DNA of 63,156 nt from contig QALA01000078.1 in NCBI GenBank assembly GCA_003343565.1, positions 1 through 63,156 on the forward strand, given 5' to 3'. Positions 54,885-63,156 of the stretch are shown here, piece by piece (the stretch's first letter is position 1; each line of letters opens with the position of its first letter). Under the pieces are notes generated by a model, which was given only the letters and a program-made list of their open reading frames with translations, ran no database searches and was not told where the DNA came from. This DNA comes from Verrucomicrobiota bacterium. Its GTDB lineage: Bacteria; Verrucomicrobiota; Verrucomicrobiia; Opitutales; Intestinicryptomonadaceae. The position numbers and the translations under genes are program-made.

Positions 54885-54912
54885 CGCAAAAATATTCCGA
54901 CCGGCCGCCCGG

Positions 54913-56184
54913 CTACTCCTTGAGTTTCCCCCGCGCCTTCAGCTCCTTTTCGACTTCGTCCCTCACCTTCTCGGCGATCATGTCATAACCCTTGCCGGTC
55001 CAATGGAAGCCGTCGCGCACCATGAGATCCAATTTGTCCTTGAGCATGTCGTAGGCGTCGATTACCTCAATGCCCTCCTCCTTCATCACCTGTTCGGCAA
55101 ATTTGTTGAGGCGGACAACCACGTCATTGCGCTTGTCGAAACCGAGCGGGCCGTCCTTGTTCGTCTGGCCGTCGTTTACCGGAGTGGTATTCAAATAGAC
55201 CAGCTTGGCTTTGGGCGCGCCTTCGCGCAGGGCGGCCGCCATGTCCCGATAGCTGTCGCAAACCTGCTTGTCGGTCACTTTGTCGGGCGTCCAATGGGTG
55301 GAGTGCAGGCCGTTGTTGAAGACGATAATATCGTACGGCGCGCTCGCGGCGGCTTCGCGGTAAATTCGCTTGTCTATTTTGTGTCCGCCGGCAAAGCCGC
55401 ACCAGTGGTCCACATACGCCTTGTCGCCGAGAAGCGCGGCGAGGCGCGGCTTGTAGCCCATGGAAATGGAATCTCCGTAAACGAGCACGCGCGGGCGGGA
55501 CTTGTCGGCGACATAGGGAACCGCCATGTTCCAGCCCTTGCCTACTCTGACGCCCATGGGCGTCGCGGAGGGGCGCTCCTTCGGCGATTTGTAGTCGTAA
55601 TCCTTTCCGTACACTTTCAAATCCAGCACCTTCAAATCCCCGAAATTGCGGCTGTTTTCGCCGATTCGCATCGGGCGGTCGCAGTCTATGACATCGGCAA
55701 AAATCTTCGGGCCGGGCTGATCGTCTAAATAGAACGACACTATTCCGCCCTTTGCGCTGATCGTAAAGACCATCGGCTTTCCGACATTGGCCCTGCCGTC
55801 CTTGCCTCCGATATTCTTCATCATGGACATCATTCTGTTTACGCGCGGCACATAGCCCTCGTAATAGCGATTGCGGCTGACGGATATGCCGAATCCGGAG
55901 TCCTCCTTGGCCTCAAGGCTTGCGAGATCTATCGACGCCCCGACGGGAATTTTTCCGTACGAGACGGTTATCTGCGCCGTAAAGTTGTTCTTGTCGGGAA
56001 AGGCCTTTGCGGGAACGGCGAAAGACGCGCCCTCCGACAGAGTGACCGAACCGTCGGATTCCGTTTTAACGCCGCCTTTTTTCAGGGCGTCGTCAATTTT
56101 GTCCCTGTGCAAATCCCACAGGGGAGTCTGCGCGAACAGCTGCGCCGACAAGAGCGCGAAGGCGATAGCAAGCAATTTCTTCAT
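54913..56184 (-). CDS. Secreted SGNH/GDSL hydrolase
   Basis: A 423-residue exported protein (signal LLAIAFALLSAQLFAQ). The first 200 residues are a beta-sandwich-like region (FTAQITVSYGKIPVGASI, VSFYLDDQPGPKIF) without clear family. The C-terminal half is an SGNH hydrolase: block I VYGDSISMG with Ser239, block III FNNGLHSTHW, block V DGFHWTGKGYD with Asp391 and His394. Such enzymes deacetylate or de-esterify polysaccharides; together with the neighbouring CAZyme-associated proteins an acetyl-esterase role is plausible. AGAGG six bases before the ATG supports the start. Its own terminator suggests monocistronic expression. Confidence 0.85.
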   Translation of the reverse strand: MKKLLAIAFALLSAQLFAQTPLWDLHRDKIDDALKKGGVKTESDGSVTLSEGASFAVPAKAFPDKNNFTAQITVSYGKIPVGASIDLASLEAKEDSGFGISVSRNRYYEGYVPRVNRMMSMMKNIGGKDGRANVGKPMVFTISAKGGIVSFYLDDQPGPKIFADVIDCDRPMRIGENSRNFGDLKVLDLKVYGKDYDYKSPKERPSATPMGVRVGKGWNMAVPYVADKSRPRVLVYGDSISMGYKPRLAALLGDKAYVDHWCGFAGGHKIDKRIYREAAASAPYDIIVFNNGLHSTHWTPDKVTDKQVCDSYRDMAAALREGAPKAKLVYLNTTPVNDGQTNKDGPLGFDKRNDVVVRLNKFAEQVMKEEGIEVIDAYDMLKDKLDLMVRDGFHWTGKGYDMIAEKVRDEVEKELKARGKLKE

Positions 56185-57194
56185 TTAAAACCTCTTTCTT
56201 TTCCGCGCGCAAGCCCGATGAAAAATCGCGCGCGCAACACTGCAATACTTAGGCCGGGGAACGTTCGGGTCAAGCGTATTTGCGCCAAAAAAAATTTCCG
56301 CGCGGCATCAGCCGGAAACGCTCCTGCGACATTTGCTCCTGCGACATTTTTTTTAGGATTTATTTTTCAACGCCGCTTCCCAAGCCGAAAGAAGCGCGCC
56401 CTCCCGCTTTCAACATAGACTTAAAACCCGTCCGCAACAATTCGCATGGCGGAAAAGCGCGCAAGGCCGAGCGGGGCAAAAGCTCAAACCTTCCGCCGCA
56501 ATCGGCTCGAAACCGACCAAGCCGAAAAATTTTTCCGACCGCTTCCCTCTTCCTCTTTTCGCCTGCGCCGCCTAACCCGCACATACCCAGGCCGCGCGCG
56601 CCCAAACCGAAATTCGAGCCCCGCCGCCGCGGGCAATCTTGCCTTCCCGCCCGCGCGCAAAGAAACCGAGCGCATGCAAAAACAAAGCCGCTCGCGCCCT
56701 GCGAAACCGCATTTCGCGCACCCTTTCCCAGGCGCAAATTCAATGCGGGCAAAGAGGCATTCGGCCGCAGATTATCCAAATTCAAAACCCGCCCGATTAA
56801 AAAAACCGCCAATCCGGCTTAAAGAAATTTCCCGCTCGAAATATTACGCACAAAGCGGACGGAATCGGAAAGCGGTTGGAATCAAACGCGCCCGGCATGC
56901 ATTCCGATGCAAAATACATTCCGACGCAAAAAATTTTTTCACGCCCGCGCGACAAGCCGCCAAGCCCGCGCCGCGTAAAAAAACCTTAAAAAAACCTTTC
57001 CTTCCGACTCAATTTTCGGCCGACTCCCATCACCCCACGCGCGACAAACGCAAAGCGCGCCATCGGACGGACGCGGCAAGGCGGAAAAAATTTTTAAATC
57101 CGAAAATTTCTCTTCCGACCGCACGCAAATCTTTCCCCTAACGCAAATCCGCCGACCGCGCGCAAGGAAGCCGGAGCGAATGCAAGGCGCAAAA
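56185..57194. other. Long intergenic, nothing recognised
   Basis: About 1 kb between the SGNH start and the phoB stop. It contains a 15-base tandem doublet (CTCCTGCGACATT twice near 56321-56350). All frames are Arg/Lys/Pro-rich and unlike proteins of this genome. No terminator is obvious for phoB. Confidence 0.4.
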
Positions 57195-57890
57195 CTACTG
57201 CCGCCTTGCGAACTTGTACCCCACGCCGCGAACGGTCTCTATGAGAGAGGCCTTCGCCCCAAGCTTTCTGCGCAAATTCACAATGGCCACGTCCACCGCC
57301 CTGTCGGTCACCGGATAGCCGTCGCCGTGGACGGAGGTTATTATGGCGTCGCGCGAATAAACTTTTCCGGGATTTCGCAAGAGCAGCTCCAGTATGGAAA
57401 ATTCGTTTGCCGTAAGCTCCGCGCGCTTGCCGTCGACTTTAACCTCGTGAAATTCCGCGTCCAGCTCTATGCCGTGCAGCGACACTTGCGAATTGCGCGC
57501 CTGCGGCTCGCGCCCCGCGCTGTCGCGCAACTGTGCGCGCACGCGCGCCAGCAACACGCGCGGGCTGAAGGGTTTTGTGACATAGTCGTTGGCACCCAAT
57601 TCCAGGCCGCTTACGACGTCGGCGTCCTCGCTTCTGGCCGTGAGCATTATGACCGGCGTCTGCGGGAGCGACCTGTCCGACCGGTAGGCCCTGCAAAAAT
57701 CGAGCCCGTCCATTCCCGGAAGCATCAAATCGAGAAGTATCAGGCTGAAATTCTCGCGCTTGAGAAGGTCGAAGGCCGCCTCCGCCGATTCCGCGCGCGC
57801 CGTCTTGTATCCGTTTTTTTGGAGGTTGAACGCGACAAGCTCGGCAATGTTGTCCTCGTCCTCCACGATGAGTATTTTGCGTTCAGACAT
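57195..57890 (-). CDS. phoB: Phosphate regulon response regulator
   Basis: A 231-residue OmpR/PhoB-class regulator. Receiver domain: acidic pocket Glu10-Asp11, phosphoacceptor Asp54 in LILLDLMLPGMDG, Thr in MLTARSED and Lys in DYVTKPFSP. C-terminal winged helix: LTANEFSILELLLRNPGKVY, TDRAVDVAIVNLRRKLG, IETVRGVGYKF. It overlaps the histidine kinase gene by eight bases, and the divergent neighbours are a phosphate porin, pstS and pstC, hence the name PhoB. Confidence 0.9.
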   Translation of the reverse strand: MSERKILIVEDEDNIAELVAFNLQKNGYKTARAESAEAAFDLLKRENFSLILLDLMLPGMDGLDFCRAYRSDRSLPQTPVIMLTARSEDADVVSGLELGANDYVTKPFSPRVLLARVRAQLRDSAGREPQARNSQVSLHGIELDAEFHEVKVDGKRAELTANEFSILELLLRNPGKVYSRDAIITSVHGDGYPVTDRAVDVAIVNLRRKLGAKASLIETVRGVGYKFARRQ

Positions 57891-59673
57891 CGCTCTTTTT
57901 CCCGAATGTGATTGTGAAAACCGATCCGTGCCCCGGCTGGCTTGAAACGGACACCTCCGCGCCGTGCAGTATGGCTATGTGCTTGACTATCGCCAGACCG
58001 AGCCCCGTTCCGCCCTGCCTGCGCGACCTCCCCTTGTCCACGCGGTAGAAACGCTCGAAGATTCTGTCGAGATGCTCGCGGGCTATTCCGCACCCGGTGT
58101 CCGAAACGGATATTCGCGCCCCGCCGGACTCGGCGCGGCCTATCGAAATTCCTATTTTGCACGCGGACCCCCCGTACATGACCGCATTGCCCACGAGATT
58201 GCTAACCGCTATTCTAAGCAGGGTGAAGTCTCCCATGACCGTCTCGTCCCCGCCTCCGGAAACGGACAGTTCGTCTCCGCGGGCGGCCGCGTCGGCCTCG
58301 TGCGCGGCGACGGCTTCCTCGGCCACGACGCGCAGATTGACGGGCTCGAAATTCTCCGCCCCCGCGCCCTGCGCGTACTCGACCCTCGACAGCAAAAGCA
58401 TGTCGTCCACAAGCAGGTTCATGCGCTCGGCGCTCTTTTCTATTATGGAGAGGAAGTGGAGTTTTGAATCGTCGCGCTCGATGTCGGAGAGCGTCTCGGC
58501 GGCGGCGCGCACGGTGGTAATCGGCGTCTTAAGCTCGTGCGAGGCGCCCGCCACAAACTCCCGGCGGAGCTTTTCGTTCAGGCGCATCGAGGAGATGTCG
58601 TGAAGCACGAACAGCGCGCGCGGCTGTTTGGCCTCGTAAGGCAGAATTATGCCCGCGAGCGAATACGTCTTGCCGCCGGAGCGGTCGGTTTCAAAGTCGC
58701 ACATCAGGTGGCCCGAAGCGAACGTCTCCTCGACGAGCCCCGCTATTTTGGAATTGCGGAAGGCCTCCGACACGTGCGGACGGTTCCCGGCTATCTCGGC
58801 GGAAGACTCGGCCCCGAAGATGTCGCAGCAGGATTCGTTGGCGCGCAGGACGCGTCCGTCGCGGCGGCATATGAAAACGCCCTCCCGCATGGAGGCGAAT
58901 ATCTCGTCAAGCTCGCAGTTGCGCTTGCGCAGCGACCTTATCCGCCTGCGCAAATCCGATGCCATCGAGAGCACCGAATCGTTGAGCTCGGAAATCTCCG
59001 ATATGGACGAATTGCGCGCGCGCGCCGAAAAATCGCCGCCGGCCAGCCTTTTGGCCGCCCGGTCCAGCGACTTGAGGGGAACGCTTATGGAGCGCGCTAT
59101 AAAGTAGCTCAGAATCGCGCTGGACAAGAGCGCGAGCGCGCTGGCCGCGCATATTTCGGCAAGCAGCGCCCTCTGCGCCGTCCGCAGCGCGTGCAGCGGA
59201 ACGGAGAGCCTTACGCAAAACCCGTAGGAGCCGTCGCCCGCCTTCCCCGCGGGGGCCGATATGTAAAGCATCGGCGTCTTTAGCGTCTTGGAATACCGCC
59301 TGGAAAATTCCGTATTTCCCGCGAGCGCCGACCTGACATCGGGGCGCGAGAGGTGGTTGGGCATGGAGTCCGAAGGCGCGCCGGAATCGTACACGACCCG
59401 CCCGTCGGCGGCTATTATCGTGGCGCGCACGTCGGATTTCTCCGCGAAGCCCCCGCACAACGCCCGCGCGTCGCCGAGCCCTCCGGCCCCCCTCTCGTCG
59501 AGAATGGCGGACACCATCAGCGCGCGCCGCAGCAGCTCCGCGCGCAGGTTGTCAACGCACACCCGCTCAACCATGGCGTAATTGGAAAACGCCAAAATCG
59601 CTATTGCGAAGGCCGAAACGGCCGACGCCGACAAAAATATCCTGGCGAACACGCCAGACAAAATCCGTTTCAT
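57883..59673 (-). CDS. phoR: Phosphate regulon sensor histidine kinase
   Basis: A 596-residue sensor kinase. Two membrane segments (residues about 5-30 and 160-185) enclose a periplasmic domain of about 130 residues; then HAMP (ISVPLKSLDRAAKRLAGGDF), PAS (EIFASMREGVFICRRDGRVL), the dimerisation/H-box FVAGASHELKTPITTVRAAA with His379, and the ATPase domain (NLVGNAVMYG, VSDTGCGIA, GGTGLGLAIVKHI). The larger periplasmic domain is longer than in E. coli PhoR and resembles Bacillus-type PhoR. The ATG at 59673 is preferred to an upstream TTG. It is the first gene of the phoR-phoB operon, divergent from the porin gene. Confidence 0.88.
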   Translation of the reverse strand: MKRILSGVFARIFLSASAVSAFAIAILAFSNYAMVERVCVDNLRAELLRRALMVSAILDERGAGGLGDARALCGGFAEKSDVRATIIAADGRVVYDSGAPSDSMPNHLSRPDVRSALAGNTEFSRRYSKTLKTPMLYISAPAGKAGDGSYGFCVRLSVPLHALRTAQRALLAEICAASALALLSSAILSYFIARSISVPLKSLDRAAKRLAGGDFSARARNSSISEISELNDSVLSMASDLRRRIRSLRKRNCELDEIFASMREGVFICRRDGRVLRANESCCDIFGAESSAEIAGNRPHVSEAFRNSKIAGLVEETFASGHLMCDFETDRSGGKTYSLAGIILPYEAKQPRALFVLHDISSMRLNEKLRREFVAGASHELKTPITTVRAAAETLSDIERDDSKLHFLSIIEKSAERMNLLVDDMLLLSRVEYAQGAGAENFEPVNLRVVAEEAVAAHEADAAARGDELSVSGGGDETVMGDFTLLRIAVSNLVGNAVMYGGSACKIGISIGRAESGGARISVSDTGCGIAREHLDRIFERFYRVDKGRSRRQGGTGLGLAIVKHIAILHGAEVSVSSQPGHGSVFTITFGKKSDV

Positions 59674-59747
59674 AAGTCGAACCAAAGATTAACTTTTTGG
59701 CGGACTATTGAAAGCTTTTTCCCCTCCCGTCAACCGATAATTTCGCG

Positions 59748-59763
59748 CTAACAAACTTCTAAC
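59748..59763 (+). promoter_or_regulatory. Possible PhoB-type direct repeat
   Basis: CTAAC occurs at 59748 and again at 59759, an 11-base period as in Pho boxes, in the 243-base region between phoR and the porin gene. Further AACGCTAA words lie at 59761-59768 and near 59820. Sequence differs from the E. coli consensus, so this is only a candidate. Confidence 0.3.
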
Positions 59764-59916
59764 GCTAAGCGCACAAAACGCTCACACGCGCATGCGAAAA
59801 TCAAACCGCAAAAAAATCAAACGCTAACGCCGAAAAAACGAAAACAAAACTTCAATATGGGATTATCTCGGCACGATAAAACGCGTTGGCGTTTGCAAAC
59901 AACAAAAAATCAAATC

Positions 59917-61176
59917 ATGAAAAATAATCTCATATTGACAATACTCGGCGCGGCGGCGCTATGCTCCGCAGGCGCTCTCAACGCGCAGGACAGGCAGACC
60001 CTCGACCTGCTCGTATCCAAGGGCGTGATAACGCGCGCGGAGGCCGACAACATCGGAAAGAACTCCGTCGCCATAACGCCGAAACAGAAGGCCGTAAAGT
60101 CCATCAAGCTCATCGGCCGCGTCCAAACCCAATACGAAAACATAAACGTGAGAGAGTACGCAAACGGAACGTCCGAATCGCTGACGTCGAAAAACGACTT
60201 CATCATGCGCAGAATGTTTCTCGGCATGGAGGCCAAGCTCGGCGCGGGCTGGTCGGCCACGGTGATTGCGGACTTCGCAAGGAGCTCGGACAACTACCTC
60301 GAATACGCCTACATTTCCAAAGACGTCGAATACGACTTCCTAAAGGGCAAGCTGCACTTGGGATACAAAAAGACGACGTTCGCGGTGGAGGAGTACATGT
60401 CGGCGTCGAAGCTTTTCACGATAGAGCGCTCGCTGGCCACCCGCTACTTCACGGAGGGCAACAACGGGCGTAGGCTCGGAATAGGCGGGCGCCACACGGG
60501 CGTATACTGGGACGGCTCCATTCCGCAGATTGAGGGCCTTACGTACGGAGTCTCCGTGACCAACTCCTACAACAACAACCCGACATCGATTCCCGCCGGC
60601 GCGGACAACAACCTGATGTACAGCGCAAACGTCGCCTACGCGCTGAAGCTGGACGACGTCTCAATTCAGGCGGGCGCGAACTTCTCCTACACCAACGGGA
60701 CGAACGTCGCAGGAACCGCGGGCACAGTGCACGCGGAGGTTCTGGCGGTCAATCCGTACATAAAGCTCAAGGCCTTCGGGCTCGACATGTGGGCCGACTT
60801 CCTGCTGGCCGACATGAAGGACGCCAAAAACGCGTTCTCGCAGAACGCCACGCCCATGGGCGTAAACGTCGCCGCCGAATACAAGTTCGACATCGGCGAG
60901 TTCGGACAGATCGCCCCCGCCGTGCGCTACTCGTGGATAGACACCGACGGCCGCGGAATCAAAATGAGCGACGGCGTCCGCAACGCCAACGCCGAAACCA
61001 CCTACTACGCCGGACAGAGCGTGTACGCCGGCATCAACTGGTACATCAAGGGCAACGACCTTAAGTTCCAGCTCGGCTACGAATGGGCCCAGCTCAACGG
61101 AGCCGCCAACAACAAGCACGCCGCGCAGCACTCCGACGCCAACGTCGTGCGCGCGCAAATGCAGGTGCTGTTCTAA
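59917..61176 (+). CDS. Phosphate-selective porin (OprO/OprP family)
   Basis: A 419-residue outer-membrane beta-barrel. Signal peptide (ILTILGAAALCSAGALNAQ), a short helical lead (LDLLVSKGVITRAEADNIG), then alternating amphipathic strands beginning KLIGRVQTQYENIN and MRRMFLGMEAKLGAGW, ending with the aromatic terminal residue in AQMQVLF that is required for barrel insertion. Family and context with pstS and pstC directly downstream (30-base gap) indicate phosphate or pyrophosphate uptake. Start at 59917 is the signal-peptide Met; the frame extends 20 codons further upstream without signal character. Likely induced by PhoB at phosphate limitation. Confidence 0.9.
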   Translation: MKNNLILTILGAAALCSAGALNAQDRQTLDLLVSKGVITRAEADNIGKNSVAITPKQKAVKSIKLIGRVQTQYENINVREYANGTSESLTSKNDFIMRRMFLGMEAKLGAGWSATVIADFARSSDNYLEYAYISKDVEYDFLKGKLHLGYKKTTFAVEEYMSASKLFTIERSLATRYFTEGNNGRRLGIGGRHTGVYWDGSIPQIEGLTYGVSVTNSYNNNPTSIPAGADNNLMYSANVAYALKLDDVSIQAGANFSYTNGTNVAGTAGTVHAEVLAVNPYIKLKAFGLDMWADFLLADMKDAKNAFSQNATPMGVNVAAEYKFDIGEFGQIAPAVRYSWIDTDGRGIKMSDGVRNANAETTYYAGQSVYAGINWYIKGNDLKFQLGYEWAQLNGAANNKHAAQHSDANVVRAQMQVLF

Positions 61177-61206
61177 AATGCAAATTCGCAAAAAAAAGGA
61201 AGAAAC

Positions 61207-62040
61207 ATGAAAAACTCCATATCGAAAATTCTCAAACTGGCGGCGGTTTCGGCTGCGGCCCTCGCGGCCTCCGCGGCGTTTGCCGAAAGCAAGATAGTCA
61301 TAGACGGCTCCACGACAGTGGGCCCGATTGCAAAGGCCTTTGCGGACTTCTACAAGGAGGCCAATCCGTCGGTCAACATAACCATAAGCGAGTCCGGCAG
61401 CGGAAACGGCGTCAAGAGCCTGATGAACGGCGCATGCCAGATAGCGAACATGTCGCGCTTCATGAAGGAGGCCGAATTTAAAAGCTGCGTCGAAAAGGGA
61501 ATACTTCCGGTCGCGCACGCGGTGGCATTCGACGGGCTTGCGGTGATAGTCAACCCGCAAAATCCCGTATCGGCCCTTACGACGGAGCAGATAGCCGACA
61601 TATACACGGGCAAAATAACCAACTGGAAGCAGGTCGGAGGCGACGACGCCAAAATAGTCGTCGTCAGCCGCGACACCAACAGCGGAACTTACGAAACGTT
61701 CAACGAGCTTGTGCTCCTCAAAAAGCCGGTGGCCAAGAACGCCGAGTACGTCGGCTCCAACGGGCAGGCGCGCACCAGGGTGAACACGACGAAAAACGCA
61801 ATCGCCTACGTAGGGCTCGGATTCGCGGACTCGACCGTAAAGCCCCTGTCGGTAAACGGCATTCTGCCGAGCTCCAAGAGCGTGTCTTCCGGAAAGTATC
61901 CGATAGCCAGGCCGCTGTTCATGTTCACCAACCGCTATCCCCAAATGGGCTCCGACCTCTACAACTTCACCAACCTGCACCTCTCAAAAGAGGGGCGCGA
62001 GATAATCAAGGACCTCGGCTTCGTCCCGGTCTGCGAATAG
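61207..62040 (+). CDS. pstS: Phosphate ABC transporter substrate-binding protein
   Basis: A 277-residue periplasmic protein. Signal peptide (LAAVSAAALAASAAFAE), phosphate-binding loops DGSTTVGPIAKAF, SGSGNGVKSL and SRDTNSGTYETF, and the PstS-typical AYVGLGFAD. It delivers phosphate to PstC/PstA. GGAAG six bases upstream of the ATG (AAAGGAAGAAACATG) supports the start. It follows the porin gene without terminator and pstC follows after 33 bases. Confidence 0.95.
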   Translation: MKNSISKILKLAAVSAAALAASAAFAESKIVIDGSTTVGPIAKAFADFYKEANPSVNITISESGSGNGVKSLMNGACQIANMSRFMKEAEFKSCVEKGILPVAHAVAFDGLAVIVNPQNPVSALTTEQIADIYTGKITNWKQVGGDDAKIVVVSRDTNSGTYETFNELVLLKKPVAKNAEYVGSNGQARTRVNTTKNAIAYVGLGFADSTVKPLSVNGILPSSKSVSSGKYPIARPLFMFTNRYPQMGSDLYNFTNLHLSKEGREIIKDLGFVPVCE

Positions 62041-62073
62041 AGACGATCCATAAAAAAGGCAAAGGAAACGGCC

Positions 62074-63156
62074 ATGCCTCAAACGCGCGAAAACTCGAAA
62101 AGCAAACGTCCGCTCATAATGGGCAGGCGCGACCAGGCCGCCAGGGAGACGCTGGGACGCATCGGGCGCGCCGCCCTGCTGGCGACAACCGCGATCCCCA
62201 CGGTGGCGATTGTGTTCATAATAGTTTTCATCGCGGGAGAGGCGCTGCCGTTTTTTTCGAGCCTGTCGAGAACGGCGGAGTTCTTCCTGTCCGCGACATG
62301 GACGCCGTCGAACGAAGCCGATCCGCACTTCGGCGCGCTGTCGATATTTTACGGAACCGCCATGGTGACCGTCGGCTCCTGCGCGATAGCCGTTCCGCTC
62401 GGAATAGTGGCGGCCGTCTGCCTGAGCGAGATAGTCAATCCGAAGGCGGCCCAATGTTTCAAGCCCGTGGTGGAGCTTCTGGCGGCTATACCGTCGGTGG
62501 CCTACGGGTTTTTCGCCATGATTGTGCTCGCCCCGCTGCTTCAGAACCGCGGAGGCGCAATCCTTTGCGCGCTGACGCTGGTTTTCGGCTCGGCGGCGGG
62601 CTTCATTTTATCAATGCCGCTCTCAGATTTTGCGGAGCGCAAAATTTTCAAATCGGACAGGGCGGGGCGCAGAAAGATTCTGTCCGGCCTCATATTGGCA
62701 ACCTTTGTCGCAGCGTCGGCCGTCGCCGCGGCAAAGGTTGCCAATGTCGAAATTTCAAGCGGAACAAACGCGCTGAACGCCTCGGCAATCCTCGCGATAA
62801 TGGCGCTTCCGACGATAGTGAGCATATCGCAGGACGCGCTGAACTCCGTCGGCAGAGACATGCGCGAAGGCGCGCTCGCGCTCGGCGCGACCAGATTTGA
62901 ATCCATATTCAAGGTCGTTCTGCCGTGCGCCAAGAGCGGGATAGCCGTGGCGGTCATACTCGGCCTGATGCGCGTCGTGGGGGAGACGATGGTCGTGTGG
63001 ATGGCCAGCGGAAACTCCCTCAAAATCCCCGAACCGTTCTACAATTATCTGGAACCCGTGCGGACTCTCACCGCGACAATCGCCGGAGAAATGGGAGAGG
63101 CCGACCAAAGCACGGGTTCGGCGCGCTACCACGCACTCTTTGCAATGAGCTTCTGC
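62074..63156 (+). CDS. pstC: Phosphate ABC transporter permease, cut by window end
   Basis: 361 codons are visible and the frame is still open at the window edge, so it is partial. Inner-membrane permease with about five or six hydrophobic segments in the visible part; SIFYGTAMVTVGSCAIAVPL, ELLAAIPSVAYGFFAMIVL and the cytoplasmic EAA loop REGALALGATRFESIFKVVLP are typical of PstC. AAAGGAAA precedes the ATG. The segment between about residues 185 and 220 (ERKIFKSDRAGRRKIL) is an extra cytoplasmic-type insertion between membrane helices compared with short PstC proteins. pstA and pstB are expected beyond the edge. Confidence 0.92.
   Translation, partial: MPQTRENSKSKRPLIMGRRDQAARETLGRIGRAALLATTAIPTVAIVFIIVFIAGEALPFFSSLSRTAEFFLSATWTPSNEADPHFGALSIFYGTAMVTVGSCAIAVPLGIVAAVCLSEIVNPKAAQCFKPVVELLAAIPSVAYGFFAMIVLAPLLQNRGGAILCALTLVFGSAAGFILSMPLSDFAERKIFKSDRAGRRKILSGLILATFVAASAVAAAKVANVEISSGTNALNASAILAIMALPTIVSISQDALNSVGRDMREGALALGATRFESIFKVVLPCAKSGIAVAVILGLMRVVGETMVVWMASGNSLKIPEPFYNYLEPVRTLTATIAGEMGEADQSTGSARYHALFAMSFC

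Overview
The window is GC-rich bacterial chromosome, most likely from a member of Verrucomicrobiota and plausibly an Opitutales-type gut lineage. This taxonomy is inferred, not proven. It rests on PEP-CTERM proteins built on low-complexity beta-rich passengers, a five-gene cluster laid out like Akkermansia Amuc_1098-1102, PD40/CXXCH (HzsA-related) proteins beside carbohydrate-active enzymes, an ECF sigma factor followed by a small membrane protein of a kind I associate with Opitutae, and a tyrA/aroA-cmk/plsC operon.

Layout. 0.2-1.8 kb: PEP-CTERM protein. 2.5-11.6 kb: minus-strand polysaccharide-degradation operon (beta-helix protein, two-CBM glycoside hydrolase lipoprotein, PD40/di-CXXCH protein) with a decayed tail copy downstream. 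11.6-12.7 kb: degenerate tandem repeats derived in part from the plsC 3' end. 12.7-16.2 kb: tyrA, fused aroA-cmk and plsC. 16.3-18.6 kb: 5'-3' exonuclease, DUF5131 protein, tRNA-Leu(UAA). 18.8-24.8 kb: seven-gene minus-strand operon (gamma-carbonic anhydrase, nspC, trmB, rsmA, alpha/beta hydrolase, DJ-1 protein, O-antigen ligase/polymerase), divergent from a carboxynorspermidine dehydrogenase and a PII gene. 26.7-27.4 kb: 303-bp tandem repeat. 27.5-34 kb: ymdB-adk, family B DNA polymerase, TGS-less thrS. 34.2-40.7 kb: second PEP-CTERM protein, TPR/LysM protein, purH, sigma factor and putative anti-sigma factor. 40.9-41.3 kb: two copies of a MITE-like element. 42-49.4 kb: the pilus-derived Amuc_1098-1102-type operon. 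50-56.2 kb: two small conserved genes, a large PD40/tri-CXXCH protein with a lyase-type N-terminal domain, and an SGNH hydrolase. 57.2 kb to the end: phoB-phoR divergent from an OprP-like porin, pstS and pstC, the last cut by the window edge.

Functional reading. The organism looks like a Gram-negative polysaccharide degrader with a lipoprotein and secreted enzyme repertoire, an exosortase-type surface sorting signal on two proteins, an envelope-spanning secretin machine of type IV pilus ancestry, the carboxy(nor)spermidine route to polyamines, and a classical PhoBR-controlled phosphate uptake locus. The most interesting parts are the Amuc_1100-type cluster with its PilM-PilN fusion, the PD40/cytochrome-like proteins paired with CAZymes, and three unrelated families of noncoding repeats in the long intergenic gaps. 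I saw no CRISPR array, prophage, or intact insertion sequence.
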